64,000 bases of DNA, taken from NCBI RefSeq assembly GCF_003692615.1, contig NZ_CP023540.1, positions 62,001 through 126,000 of the forward strand, written 5' to 3'. Source of the stretch: Chryseobacterium sp. 6424 (lineage in GTDB: Bacteria > Bacteroidota > Bacteroidia > Flavobacteriales > Weeksellaceae). The position numbers and the translations under genes are program-made. This document shows positions 1 through 8,496 of this stretch, in pieces. The notes below the pieces were generated by a model. That model was not told the DNA's origin. It did no database searches and was given only the letters and a program-made list of their open reading frames with translations. The first letter of the stretch is position 1; each line of letters starts with the position of its first letter.

Positions 1-138
1 CTGCGGATTCCCAAAGAATTCGCATAGCCTTCTGATATTATCCAGGCCGGGTTTATAGGCTTTTTGGCCATCGGTTTGGTAGTTGGGAGCCTGTACGTAC
101 AGCCACTCCACAGCATTCTGATAATCCTGATCTGTCAT
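1..138 (-). CDS. folC: Folylpolyglutamate/dihydrofolate synthase FolC, N-terminal part (cut by window edge)
   Basis: Only the first 46 codons are inside the window; the ATG is at 138 and the gene runs off the left edge. The peptide contains WLYVQAPNYQ, then AYKPGLDN and LCEFFGNPQ. This matches the opening of Mur-ligase-fold FolC enzymes, just before the ATP-binding loop, which lies outside. FolC adds glutamate to (dihydro)folates in the cytoplasm. It follows the tonB-like gene by 62 nt with no TAnnTTTG box between them, so it is probably the last gene of the exbB-exbD-tonB operon. The identification rests on this short stretch and on the gene order, which I recall from related flavobacteria. 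Confidence 0.8.
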   Translation of the reverse strand, partial: MTDQDYQNAVEWLYVQAPNYQTDGQKAYKPGLDNIRRLCEFFGNPQ

Positions 139-200
139 GTTGCAAAAATCAAAAAAACTTCGCCAATAGCGTAATTTTCGGGTAAGAAAAGATGGTTTTT

Positions 201-1034
201 TTAAAAAGTAATCCGATAAGTTCCGGTGGAAGAAGTAGCCGCACGTTCCGCTTTCACATATTGTTTTACCCAACTTACGGAAGTGGAAGTCACGCAGTGA
301 TCTGAAATCCCGCCCGACCGTCTGGCAGAAATTACATTGCCTGCTTTATCTACCGTGTAAGAAATGTGTATGGTACCACTTGCCGAACAGTTATGGGAAG
401 GTTGTGCGCCACCGCGCCCCATGGTACCGGGAATAAAACCAATCAGGTTTCGGTCTACCCCTATTTTACTGTCGCCATTGCCATCTCCGCCAAGAGGGTC
501 ACCCTGGTTTCCGGTGGTGCCCGTCGTACCTTGTGTAGTGTTTTTAGTTCCGCGCCCTTTTATTAAATTGCCTATGGCTGCATTGCCACGGCCGTCACCT
601 GTAGAAGTGGTAGGTTTGGCAACGGCGGTTTTGGGTGTCGTAGCCTTAGGTTTGGTGTTTTTTTGGGTTTCTGGTGTAGGTGTAGTGGTGTTGGCACTTT
701 TGCCAGTAATCATTTTTTCTTTTACAACAGGTTGTGGTGTCTGTACTTTTGGTTCGGGTTCGGTGACTGTTTGCTGTACAGGCTCGGGCACTGCGGTTTC
801 CGGTGCGGCGGAAATGCTGCCTTCCTGGTCGGCGGGTTCTTCTTCCGTAGCTCCTTCCTGTTGGTCCCCGAAGTTGATCAGCATTGTGGTAATCTCTTCA
901 GGTTTATAAGTAACAGTGGTGAACTGATAGAAAAATATGGTTAGAAAGACCAGGGCCGAGAGCAGTGCTGTGATGACGGCACTGTTCCTGCGGTCGCGGT
1001 ATTCGCTTTTTTTATGTTCGGCAGCAAAACTCAT
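201..1034 (-). CDS. TonB-like energy transducer
   Basis: 277 aa. There is a short charged cytoplasmic start, one membrane anchor at about residues 20-43, then a long Pro/Thr/Lys- and Gly/Asn-rich linker (about 75-200) typical of TonB proteins that span the periplasm. The C-terminal 60 residues (from ASGTIHISYTVD) form a compact TonB-C-like module. Its ATG overlaps the exbD stop by one base (TAATG), so the pair is translationally coupled. It should couple the ExbB-ExbD proton channel to outer-membrane TonB-dependent transporters. The C-terminal domain is divergent, so a TolA-like role cannot be excluded. Confidence 0.85.
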   Translation of the reverse strand: MSFAAEHKKSEYRDRRNSAVITALLSALVFLTIFFYQFTTVTYKPEEITTMLINFGDQQEGATEEEPADQEGSISAAPETAVPEPVQQTVTEPEPKVQTPQPVVKEKMITGKSANTTTPTPETQKNTKPKATTPKTAVAKPTTSTGDGRGNAAIGNLIKGRGTKNTTQGTTGTTGNQGDPLGGDGNGDSKIGVDRNLIGFIPGTMGRGGAQPSHNCSASGTIHISYTVDKAGNVISARRSGGISDHCVTSTSVSWVKQYVKAERAATSSTGTYRITF

Positions 1035-1432
1035 TAATCATTTTGGATGGTTGCGATGGCCAGATTGAATTTATGGGTTTCTGCGATACCCATTACAAAT
1101 ACGACATCTTTATGCTTGGTATTTTCGTCAGCACGAATGGTAAATGAAGGGTTTTCTTCATCTTTCAAAGCGTTTACCAATACATTTTCGAGTTCTTCTT
1201 TAGCAATTTCCTCATCATTAAGGTAATACTTGCCGTCTTCTTTAATGGTAACAGTAGAAGGGTCCTGAACGCTGGGGTTGGTAGCATCAGTCTTTGGCAG
1301 TTTTACATCAATCGCACTTTGGCTGATGGCAGAACTTGTAATCATAAAAAAGATCAATAACAGAAATATAATATCTGTCATTGAGGCCATGCTGAATTCG
1401 GCGTTTACACGGTTTCTGCGTTTCAGTTCCAT
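1034..1432 (-). CDS. exbD: ExbD/TolR family biopolymer transport protein
   Basis: 132 aa. It has the ExbD layout: a short cytoplasmic N-terminus, one transmembrane helix (about 20-38) beginning with the conserved Asp20 in MASMTDIIFLLLIFF, and a periplasmic domain with the ADENTKHKDVV region. With ExbB it forms the proton-driven inner-membrane motor that energises TonB. It overlaps both exbB and the tonB-like gene by one nucleotide. TolR and ExbD are hard to separate from sequence alone; the adjacent tonB favours ExbD. Confidence 0.93.
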   Translation of the reverse strand: MELKRRNRVNAEFSMASMTDIIFLLLIFFMITSSAISQSAIDVKLPKTDATNPSVQDPSTVTIKEDGKYYLNDEEIAKEELENVLVNALKDEENPSFTIRADENTKHKDVVFVMGIAETHKFNLAIATIQND

Positions 1433-2109
1433 TAAAGCGGTTTATTTAGGGCGTCCAGAAAATCGTTTACATGGGTTTGCACTTTTAACACCAAACGGTC
1501 TACGTTAGTTACCAGGATATTATAGAAAAAATACGCTGGTATGCCTACGAATAACCCGACCGCGGTAGTAGCCATGGCGGTGTAAATACCCGAAGCGAGC
1601 AGTTTCGGACTTACGGCGCCGGTAACATTGGAAATCTCAAAGAAAGCCATGATCATCCCTACAACCGTCCCTAAGAATCCCAACATGGGTGCGGCACCCG
1701 AAGCGGAAGCCAGGATGTTGAGGTTCTTCTCAAGTTTGGAAACCTCCAGCTGGCCCTGGTTCTGCATGGCGTTTGAAATGTCAGAGATTGGGCGGCCTAT
1801 CCTCGCGAGCCCTTTTTCTATCATACGTGCTTCTGGTGAGTCGATGGTGCGGCAATAGTCCATGGCGGTCTGTATTTTACCGTCTTGCACGAAATCTTTA
1901 ATGTTTTCCAGAAAATTAGGGGTTTCTTTTGAGGCTCTTTTGATGAAGAAATACCGTTCAAAAAAGATGTAAACGGCTAAAATCCCCAGTAAAAAGATAG
2001 AAACCATGATGGCATTTCCCAAAATACCGCCGCTGAAGAGTATTTCCCAAAGAGAGAAAACGTGTTCTTCAGCCGTGTTGCCAGGCAAAGTTGTGATCTG
2101 TAAAAACAT
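1432..2109 (-). CDS. exbB: ExbB/TolQ family proton channel protein
   Basis: 225 aa, first gene of the minus-strand exbB-exbD-tonB-folC operon. There are three membrane segments (about 27-50, 133-157 and 177-200), and the MotA/TolQ/ExbB signature lies in helices 2-3 (APMLGFLGTVVGMI and YTAMATTAVGLFVGIPAY). It forms the pentameric channel through which protons pass to drive TonB. A near-consensus promoter box TACCTTCG (2141-2148, minus) with TTG 22 nt upstream gives a leader of about 28 nt. Confidence 0.95.
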   Translation of the reverse strand: MFLQITTLPGNTAEEHVFSLWEILFSGGILGNAIMVSIFLLGILAVYIFFERYFFIKRASKETPNFLENIKDFVQDGKIQTAMDYCRTIDSPEARMIEKGLARIGRPISDISNAMQNQGQLEVSKLEKNLNILASASGAAPMLGFLGTVVGMIMAFFEISNVTGAVSPKLLASGIYTAMATTAVGLFVGIPAYFFYNILVTNVDRLVLKVQTHVNDFLDALNKPL

Positions 2110-2140
2110 TGTTTGGTTTTTAAAATATTAAATGGAACGG

Positions 2141-2173
2141 CGAAGGTACCGATATATTGTAACATCACCCCAA
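2141..2173 (-). promoter_or_regulatory. Probable promoter of exbB operon
   Basis: Minus-strand box TACCTTCG at 2148-2141 (one mismatch to TAnnTTTG) with TTG at 2173-2171, 22 nt apart. It lies about 30 nt ahead of the exbB start. Confidence 0.45.
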
Positions 2174-2197
2174 CATTAAAGAATATAAGGAGGTGGG

Positions 2198-2662
2198 CTA
2201 ATCTTCATCCTCTACCTGGATGATATCTGGTTTGAAATGGCATTTCAGTTTGAAAGGGATCGGCTCATCAGCGCCGGTGTAAAAATCGCTGATCTCGCCT
2301 TTCCAGCAAAGCTGTAGGTCGCCTTCCGCGGTAAGATCGTAGCTGAGTTCATTATTGAAAAGATAGGCCTCTTCGTCATCATAAAGATCTACTTCGGTGT
2401 ATATTTCGTCATCAGAATCGTTTATCTGGAAGGATTTTCCTGCAATTTCATCACCATCGATCAGAAAATCAGATATGGTAAGCCGCAACTGTGGGAAATT
2501 ATACTGCAGGGAGTCATCTTCAACATGATCCACTGAATCATCAGTGATGACATCCACTTCCAGAAAGTGCTGCTTATTGCTATAAACGGCTTTACAGTAA
2601 GTGCTGCCGAGGTGGTATTTAAGGGTTTCTTCAGGATGGTAGATTTTTAAAATCCCTTTCAT
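2198..2662 (-). CDS. Hypothetical acidic cytoplasmic protein
   Basis: 154 aa. I do not recognise a family. It is strongly acidic, with many Asp/Glu runs (DSDDEIY, LYDDEEAY and the C-terminal VEDED), and has no signal peptide or membrane segment. The pattern of alternating hydrophobic and polar residues suggests a beta-rich fold. It stands alone between the exb operon and the divergent DUF885 gene and has its own convincing promoter at 2713-2741, so it is very likely a real gene. Confidence 0.8.
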   Translation of the reverse strand: MKGILKIYHPEETLKYHLGSTYCKAVYSNKQHFLEVDVITDDSVDHVEDDSLQYNFPQLRLTISDFLIDGDEIAGKSFQINDSDDEIYTEVDLYDDEEAYLFNNELSYDLTAEGDLQLCWKGEISDFYTGADEPIPFKLKCHFKPDIIQVEDED

Positions 2663-2712
2663 TTCTTTTTAAAAAATAGTGTGTTAAATATTGTTGATAA
2701 AAACTTCTTCAA

Positions 2713-2741
2713 CAAAGATAAAAAATTGATTGATTGCGCAA
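2713..2741 (-). promoter_or_regulatory. Promoter of the acidic hypothetical gene
   Basis: Minus-strand TATCTTTG at 2720-2713 with TTG at 2741-2739 (18 nt spacer). This is a full match to the Bacteroidota TTG-N17-23-TAnnTTTG pattern and predicts a leader of about 47 nt. Confidence 0.6.
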
Positions 2742-2826
2742 AATTATTACTTTTAAAAGATTTCCACACCGAAAATCCCGCCATCTTCACAGAAAATGAT
2801 ATAATTTAGCCTCTTTAAATTTACGC

Positions 2827-4620
2827 ATGAAAAAGTTTCTTTCCACGTCTTGCTTCATCATTGCAGTTTCAGTAGTGTTTATAGGCTGTAAAAAGACAGA
2901 TTATCCGCTCACCAAGGAAACTCCGTCGGATATAGATACTGTGGCTGCCAATTATTATGAACAGTATCTAAAGCTTTACCCAATGGAGGCCACTTCCCAA
3001 GGGGATTTGCGCTACAATGACCAGTTGCCTATAAATATTGATAAAGATTTTATTTCCGGTGAAATTTCTTTCTATAACTCGGTGCAGAATGATCTAAAGA
3101 AAGTGGATTATGAAAGCCTCAGCGACGAGAAAAAAACCATCTACGATGTGCTGGATTATACGCTGGCAGATAAAATTGAACGCTACGCCTATCATCCCGA
3201 ATACATCCCGTTCACCCAGTTTTCTGGCTTGCCGCTGGAGTTTCCTTTGCTCGGCAGCGGCCAGGGCAGCCAACCTTTCCGTACCGAAAAAGACTATAAC
3301 GACTGGCTGAGCCGGGCAGAGAAGTTTCCGCTCTGGATGGATACGGCTGCGGAGAATTTCCGCCAGGGCATAAAACAGCGCTATGTGCTCCCTAAGAAAC
3401 TGGTGGTGAAAATGATTCCGCAAATGGAGGCGGAAGAACTTATTTCTGAAGATTTCGAAAAGAACATCTTTTACGGCCCGGTAAGAAAGTTCCCGCCGAA
3501 ATTCACCCCCGCGCAGAAAGAGAAATATACCGCTTTGTTTAAAGAACTGGTTTTACAGAGGATCATCCCTGCGTATAAAAAGATGGGTGATTTCCTCGAA
3601 CGCGAATATTTGCCTAAAGCCCGCGATACCGATGGCATCAATGCATTGCCAAATGGTAAGGAAATCTACGCTTATTATACCAAAAGCTGGACGACTACAG
3701 GGAAAACCCCCGAAGAAATTAACAAAATCGGCCAGAACGAGGTCGCCAGGATACGTGCTGAAATGGACAAAGTAAGACAGCAAGTCAATTTTGCCGGAAC
3801 GCTGGAAGAATTCATCGCGCATATGAAAAACGATCCAAAAGCATTCCCCTATAAGCGCAGTGAAGAGATTCTACAGGCTTTTAATTCAGTTTTACAAAAA
3901 ATCAGTCCGAAGCTGAAAACCATGTTTACGGTAACACCCAAAACCCCTTTTGAAATAAGACAGACCGAAAAGTTCCGCGAAGCCAGTGCCAGCGCGGAAT
4001 ATGTGGTAGGTACGCCCGATGGTAAAAGGCCAGGCATATTCTATATCCCCATCCCGGACCCAATGAAATTTAATGTGACTTCAGGTATGGAATCGCTTTT
4101 CCTACATGAAGCTATTCCGGGGCATCATTACCAGATTTCTCTTCAGCAAGAGAATACCGATCTGCCAGGTTTTATGAGATTCGGTTGGTTTGGGGCGTTT
4201 GGTGAAGGTTGGGCGCTGTATTGCGAATCATTAGGTGCTGAATTTGGCCTTTATACCGATCCGTACCAGAAAATGGGCTCATTAAGCGACGAAATGTTGC
4301 GTGCGGTACGCCTGGTGATCGATACTGGCCTACATACCGGTACCATGACGCGTGAGGAGGCAATTGCCTATTTCCTAAATAATATTTCCTATGATGAAGC
4401 CGCCGCCACTGCCGAGGTGGAACGGTATATGGCCATGCCCGGCCAGGCACTCAGTTATAAGATCGGTTCGCTGAAAATCCGCGAATTAAGGGATCAATAT
4501 CAGCAACAACTTGGCAGCCGTTTCAGTTTGGCAAAATTCCATGATGAACTTTTAAACCAAGGATGTTTGCCACTTGATGTCCTGAGCCGTAAGATGGAAC
4601 TTTGGGCAAAAAGACAATAA
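2827..4620 (+). CDS. DUF885 family lipoprotein (putative metallopeptidase)
   Basis: 597 aa. The N-terminus is a lipoprotein signal ending in the lipobox VFIGC, so the protein is probably anchored in the envelope facing the periplasm or surface. The body is all-helical DUF885. The diagnostic metal-site-like motif HEAIPGHH is at residues 427-434, followed by the GEGWALYCE segment typical of the family; the two resemble a gluzincin HExxxH...E site. Family members are proposed peptidases, but substrates are unknown. It is monocistronic as far as the sequence shows. Confidence 0.9.
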   Translation: MKKFLSTSCFIIAVSVVFIGCKKTDYPLTKETPSDIDTVAANYYEQYLKLYPMEATSQGDLRYNDQLPINIDKDFISGEISFYNSVQNDLKKVDYESLSDEKKTIYDVLDYTLADKIERYAYHPEYIPFTQFSGLPLEFPLLGSGQGSQPFRTEKDYNDWLSRAEKFPLWMDTAAENFRQGIKQRYVLPKKLVVKMIPQMEAEELISEDFEKNIFYGPVRKFPPKFTPAQKEKYTALFKELVLQRIIPAYKKMGDFLEREYLPKARDTDGINALPNGKEIYAYYTKSWTTTGKTPEEINKIGQNEVARIRAEMDKVRQQVNFAGTLEEFIAHMKNDPKAFPYKRSEEILQAFNSVLQKISPKLKTMFTVTPKTPFEIRQTEKFREASASAEYVVGTPDGKRPGIFYIPIPDPMKFNVTSGMESLFLHEAIPGHHYQISLQQENTDLPGFMRFGWFGAFGEGWALYCESLGAEFGLYTDPYQKMGSLSDEMLRAVRLVIDTGLHTGTMTREEAIAYFLNNISYDEAAATAEVERYMAMPGQALSYKIGSLKIRELRDQYQQQLGSRFSLAKFHDELLNQGCLPLDVLSRKMELWAKRQ

Positions 4621-4763
4621 TGTTTAATGATTAAACCCTTTTAAGTTTAAATTTTACACGTATTTTATAAAAATTGCGGGTTATGGGTATTAATTACCAT
4701 TAATTCTTGTAAATAATTTATAGATGTAAGAATGTATTTGTTAACTTTATCCAGTAAAAAACT

Positions 4764-7010
4764 ATGTCACCCATGGAAGCCAGTTTTCCTTCCTCATCAT
4801 TTCTCTTGAATCAGCATCTTTACGGCAGCATTCTCCACAAAGCACCGTTTGGTTACTCTTTAATGAATGCCGCTTATGTGATTGAGCATACCAATGAAAC
4901 CTGGCTGGAGATTGTCGGCAAACGTCAGGAAGAAGTAGTGGGTAAATCAATTTTCGATGTATTCCCGGAAGCTGTAGAGCAGCTTAGCACGATTTTCTCC
5001 GAGGATAACCCGCGCGAGACATCTTCTGCGGAACACCGCCTGAAGATCAAAAGAAGTGGCGATGCCGGCGCTGTGTATTTCAATCTCGTATATCAGTCAA
5101 TTTATGATGAGGTTGGGAATTTTCAGTATTATTCCATCGTTATAATTGATATCACACACCTGGTAAAAATTAAGAACAAGGTGAAAGAGGAAGCAGAGCG
5201 CTTGCGGTTGGCCACAGAAAGCTCCTGCACCGGGACTTGGGACCTGAACCTGAAGACGCATGCACTCGTATATTCACCCTCACTGGCAAAGATTTTTGGG
5301 TATAATGAGCAGGAAGTGGTTACCCATACACAACTGCGCTCACATCTTATGGAAGAAGACCGCATTAATGTGGTAGACAAAGCCTTTGAAGCCGCCATAA
5401 AAACCGGTATCTACCGTTGCGAAGCACAAATAACCGACCGTTTCGGCAACCAAAAATGGATTTTCACCAACGGAAAGATTTTTTACGACGAAGAAGGACT
5501 GCCGGACCGAATGCTCGGGATCATGCAGGATGTTACCGAACGTAAACAAAGTGAGATCCGGCAGTTACAAAGTCACCACGAACTAAATACAGCTATTGAA
5601 GCTACGAAACTTGGGCTGTTTGAGATGAATCCTGAAACCTTCGAAAAATCAAACTTTTCCCCACGGTTCCTAGAGATTTTAGGCTATGATCCCAAGACAG
5701 AAACTGTGGATACGCATGTTCTAGAGCGGCATATTCACCCAGACTTTGTTCATATCCGCACGCAGGCACTTCAGAAAGCCCGCGAAACCGGCGATCTGCA
5801 CTATCAGACCAAAGTAATCCTTCGCAATGGCAGCATAAAATGGATCGAGCTTTACGGTCGGTTACTTTCTTCTCAAAAAGGCAGCCATGCTTATATTTCC
5901 GGCACCATCCGCGATATTACCGACCTTAAGGATTATGAGGAAAAAATAAGCGAAAGTGAAAGGAAATACCGCTTTTTAGCTGATGTAATGCCACAAATAG
6001 TGTGGATTCGTGAAGCAGATGGGCAAATGACTTATGTAAACAAATCTACCTTAATCTTTACAGGGCGCCCTTATGAAAACATTACTAAAACCGATGCCTG
6101 GGCTGAAATCATACACCCCGAGGATAAAGATGAAAGTCAACGCCTCTGGGAAAAAAGCATTACCGAACTGAAACCGTTTTTTTGTGAACACCGTTTCCGC
6201 AATGCCGCCGGTGACTACCGTTGGTTCATGAGCCGCGCCTATCCAGAAGTGGATGAAAACGGCGTCGTGACAAAATGGGTAGGCACCAGCACCGATATTG
6301 ATGAAATGAAGCGCCAGGAAAGACAGAAAAACGATTTCATCAAAATGGCTAACCATGAACTGAAAACACCAGTAACCACCATAAAAGGTTATGTGCAGTT
6401 GCTTAAAAAGATGCGTGGCAATTCTGAAGATCAGTTTCTGGTAAACTCTTTAGGCACTATCGAAAATCAGGTAAATAAATTAAACGCGCTTATTGGCGAC
6501 CTGTTGGATATTTCGCGGATGGAATCCGGAAACCTGCCACTGAATACCTCGGAAATCTCCATCGTAAAGCTGGTTACAGAAACCATTGAAGATATTAAAG
6601 CGTCCGAGCAGAGCCACGACATCATTTTCAGCCTGAGACATGCCGGTGACATCGAAGTGACTGCCGATAAAGACCGTCTTACGCAGGTGCTTAACAATCT
6701 GCTTACCAACGCGATAAAGTATTCGCCACAAGCCAATAAAGTGCATGTTGCCCTTTACGTAGAAGATGGGCAGGCCATTGTTTCCGTAGAAGATTTCGGT
6801 ATCGGGATGGATAAGGAAGAGTTGGGCAAAATATTCCATCGGTTTTACCGTGTATCCGGCGATGATGAGAAAACATTCCCCGGCTTTGGCATCGGTTTAT
6901 ACATCGTGAAGGATATCCTGAAAAGACATGGCGGTAAAATTTGGGTAGAGAGTGAAAAAAACAGCGGAAGCAAATTCTTTTTCTCGCTTCCTGTATCGCA
7001 GAAAATATAA
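4764..7010 (+). CDS. Soluble multi-PAS sensor histidine kinase
   Basis: 748 aa and no transmembrane helix, so it is a cytoplasmic sensor. Four consecutive PAS/PAC modules occupy roughly residues 20-130, 140-265, 275-395 and 400-520, with repeated endings of the type DVTERK, DITDLKDYEEK and DIDEMKRQE. The HisKA phosphoacceptor is His531 in NHELKTP. The ATPase domain has the N box around Asn644 (NNLLTNAIKYSP), a G1 box (DFGIGMD), an F box (FHRFYR) and a G2 box (GFGIGLYIV). It lies 12 nt ahead of a response-regulator gene with which it certainly pairs. The ligand is unknown. Confidence 0.95.
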   Translation: MSPMEASFPSSSFLLNQHLYGSILHKAPFGYSLMNAAYVIEHTNETWLEIVGKRQEEVVGKSIFDVFPEAVEQLSTIFSEDNPRETSSAEHRLKIKRSGDAGAVYFNLVYQSIYDEVGNFQYYSIVIIDITHLVKIKNKVKEEAERLRLATESSCTGTWDLNLKTHALVYSPSLAKIFGYNEQEVVTHTQLRSHLMEEDRINVVDKAFEAAIKTGIYRCEAQITDRFGNQKWIFTNGKIFYDEEGLPDRMLGIMQDVTERKQSEIRQLQSHHELNTAIEATKLGLFEMNPETFEKSNFSPRFLEILGYDPKTETVDTHVLERHIHPDFVHIRTQALQKARETGDLHYQTKVILRNGSIKWIELYGRLLSSQKGSHAYISGTIRDITDLKDYEEKISESERKYRFLADVMPQIVWIREADGQMTYVNKSTLIFTGRPYENITKTDAWAEIIHPEDKDESQRLWEKSITELKPFFCEHRFRNAAGDYRWFMSRAYPEVDENGVVTKWVGTSTDIDEMKRQERQKNDFIKMANHELKTPVTTIKGYVQLLKKMRGNSEDQFLVNSLGTIENQVNKLNALIGDLLDISRMESGNLPLNTSEISIVKLVTETIEDIKASEQSHDIIFSLRHAGDIEVTADKDRLTQVLNNLLTNAIKYSPQANKVHVALYVEDGQAIVSVEDFGIGMDKEELGKIFHRFYRVSGDDEKTFPGFGIGLYIVKDILKRHGGKIWVESEKNSGSKFFFSLPVSQKI

Positions 7011-7022
7011 ATAACAGCGAAT

Positions 7023-7376
7023 ATGTATATACTGGTAGTTGATGACAACAAAGATATCTGCCAACTTATTGAGAACATTCTGCTATCAGAAGGTTATCCG
7101 GTGAAGTCATGCCGCAATCCGCTGGAGGTAAGCAAAATCATTAGTCAAGAGAAACCAGATCTAATTATTACCGATATGCTGATGTCGGGCTTTGATGGCC
7201 GAACGTTGACAAAACAGGTAAGAAACTCCCCGGAAACCCAGGATATCAAGATAATGATGATGTCGGCTCATCCCGATGCCGTCGCTATAAGCGAGCAGAT
7301 TGGCGTGGATGATTTTCTGACCAAACCATTTGAAATTGATGATTTGGTAGATAAAGTGGCCAGTTTACTTAAATAG
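7023..7376 (+). CDS. Single-domain response regulator
   Basis: 117 aa, a receiver domain only. The acidic pocket is Asp7/Asp8, the phosphoacceptor is Asp51 (IITDMLMSG), and the switch residues are Ser81 and Lys101 (TKPF). There is no DNA-binding or enzymatic output domain, so it must act by protein-protein contact or as a phosphorelay intermediate. Its position 12 nt after the multi-PAS kinase indicates co-transcription. It ends 5 nt from the convergent nth gene. Confidence 0.95.
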   Translation: MYILVVDDNKDICQLIENILLSEGYPVKSCRNPLEVSKIISQEKPDLIITDMLMSGFDGRTLTKQVRNSPETQDIKIMMMSAHPDAVAISEQIGVDDFLTKPFEIDDLVDKVASLLK

Positions 7377-7381
7377 TTTGG

Positions 7382-8011
7382 CTATACACTTTGATTCGGG
7401 AACAGCATTTTCGTAATGAAATCTTTTTCCCGGTTGCCGCGCGCAGGCGAATATTCGCGGCCATAGAAGATGATCTGAAGATGAAGGCGGTTCCAGGCAA
7501 CTTCCGGAAAAATCTTTTTTGCGTCGCGCTCGGTTTCCACCACGTTTTTCCCTTCCGTAAGTTTCCACTGTTTCATCAGCCTGTGGATATGCGTATCTAC
7601 CGGAAATGCGGGCACGCCAAACGCCTGGCTCATCACCACCGACGCCGTTTTATGGCCTACACCGGGCAGCGCTTCCAGTTCTTCAAAAGTTTGCGGTACA
7701 ATGCCCTGGTGCTTTTCGATAAGCATCTCCGCCATTTTCTTTAAATTTTTCGCCTTCGTATTGCTGAGTCCGATTTCTTTGATTAAAAATTTAATTTCAT
7801 CCTCTTCCAAAGCCGCCATTTTAAAAGGGTCGCCCGCCACTTCAAAAAGTTTTGGTGTGATCTCATTCACTTTTTTATCGGTGGTTTGCGCGGAAAGCGC
7901 CACCGCCACCAGCAATGTGAACGCATCTGTATGATCAAGCGGAACCGGGACTTCCGGATAGAGTTTCTCAAGTTCAGTCATCACGATTTGGGCTCTTTGC
8001 TTTTTTGTCAT
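7382..8011 (-). CDS. nth: Endonuclease III (DNA glycosylase/AP lyase)
   Basis: 209 aa. It excises oxidised pyrimidines and cleaves AP sites in base-excision repair. The helix-hairpin-helix LPGVGHKT carries the catalytic Lys121, and the catalytic Asp139 is in FPVDTHIHRL, matching Lys120/Asp138 of the E. coli enzyme. The four C-terminal cysteines that ligate a 4Fe-4S cluster in classical Nth are absent: the tail after FYGREYSPARG has none. From memory this cysteine-free tail is normal in flavobacteria. The start overlaps the upstream element of the divergent bcp promoter. Confidence 0.94.
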   Translation of the reverse strand: MTKKQRAQIVMTELEKLYPEVPVPLDHTDAFTLLVAVALSAQTTDKKVNEITPKLFEVAGDPFKMAALEEDEIKFLIKEIGLSNTKAKNLKKMAEMLIEKHQGIVPQTFEELEALPGVGHKTASVVMSQAFGVPAFPVDTHIHRLMKQWKLTEGKNVVETERDAKKIFPEVAWNRLHLQIIFYGREYSPARGNREKDFITKMLFPNQSV

Positions 8012-8027
8012 TTAAATTTTAAATTTG
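7997..8027 (+). promoter_or_regulatory. Promoter of bcp
   Basis: TTG at 7997-7999, a 20 nt spacer, then TAAATTTG at 8020-8027. Predicted leader is about 13 nt before the ATG at 8044. The upstream element lies inside the first codons of divergent nth. Confidence 0.6.
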
Positions 8028-8043
8028 GTCAAAATTAAACATT

Positions 8044-8496
8044 ATGCTAAAGGTTGGCGACAAACTCCCCGAATTTGAAGGTGTAAATCAGGACGGCGAG
8101 ACAATTAATTCTAAAAATTTTATAGGTAAAAAACTCATCGTTTTCTTTTATCCAAAAGCAAATACGCCCGGCTGTACCGCACAATCCTGCGATTTAAATA
8201 ATCATTTTTCCACACTTAAAAAAGAAGGTTACCAGTTACTTGGTGTTTCTGCCGATCCGGTAAAAGCACAGAAGAAATTTCATGAAAAATTCGGGTTCCA
8301 ATATCCATTGCTCGCCGATGAAACCAAAGAGGTCATCGAAAATTTCGGTGTTTGGCAACTCAAAAAATTCATGGGTCGCGAATTCATGGGCATCGTTCGC
8401 ACGACTTTTATTTTCGACGAAAATGGCGTCTGCACGCGTGTAATCGAAAAAGTAAAGACCAAAGAAGCCGCGAAGCAGATTCTGGAAGAGCAGTAA
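8044..8496 (+). CDS. bcp: Thioredoxin-dependent thiol peroxidase (Bcp/PrxQ type peroxiredoxin)
   Basis: 150 aa. It reduces hydrogen peroxide and organic hydroperoxides using thioredoxin in the cytoplasm. The peroxidatic cysteine is Cys44 in TPGCTAQSC, with the resolving Cys49 five residues later, the arrangement of the atypical 2-Cys PrxQ/Bcp group. Length and the thioredoxin fold (FFYPKANTPGC...GVSADP) are normal. It ends immediately beside the convergent sufS stop. Confidence 0.96.
   Translation: MLKVGDKLPEFEGVNQDGETINSKNFIGKKLIVFFYPKANTPGCTAQSCDLNNHFSTLKKEGYQLLGVSADPVKAQKKFHEKFGFQYPLLADETKEVIENFGVWQLKKFMGREFMGIVRTTFIFDENGVCTRVIEKVKTKEAAKQILEEQ

Noticed and set aside
364..909. 181-codon plus-strand frame over the tonB-like gene
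   Set aside because: Antisense to a Pro/Thr/Lys-rich coding region whose low-complexity codons keep the opposite strand open.
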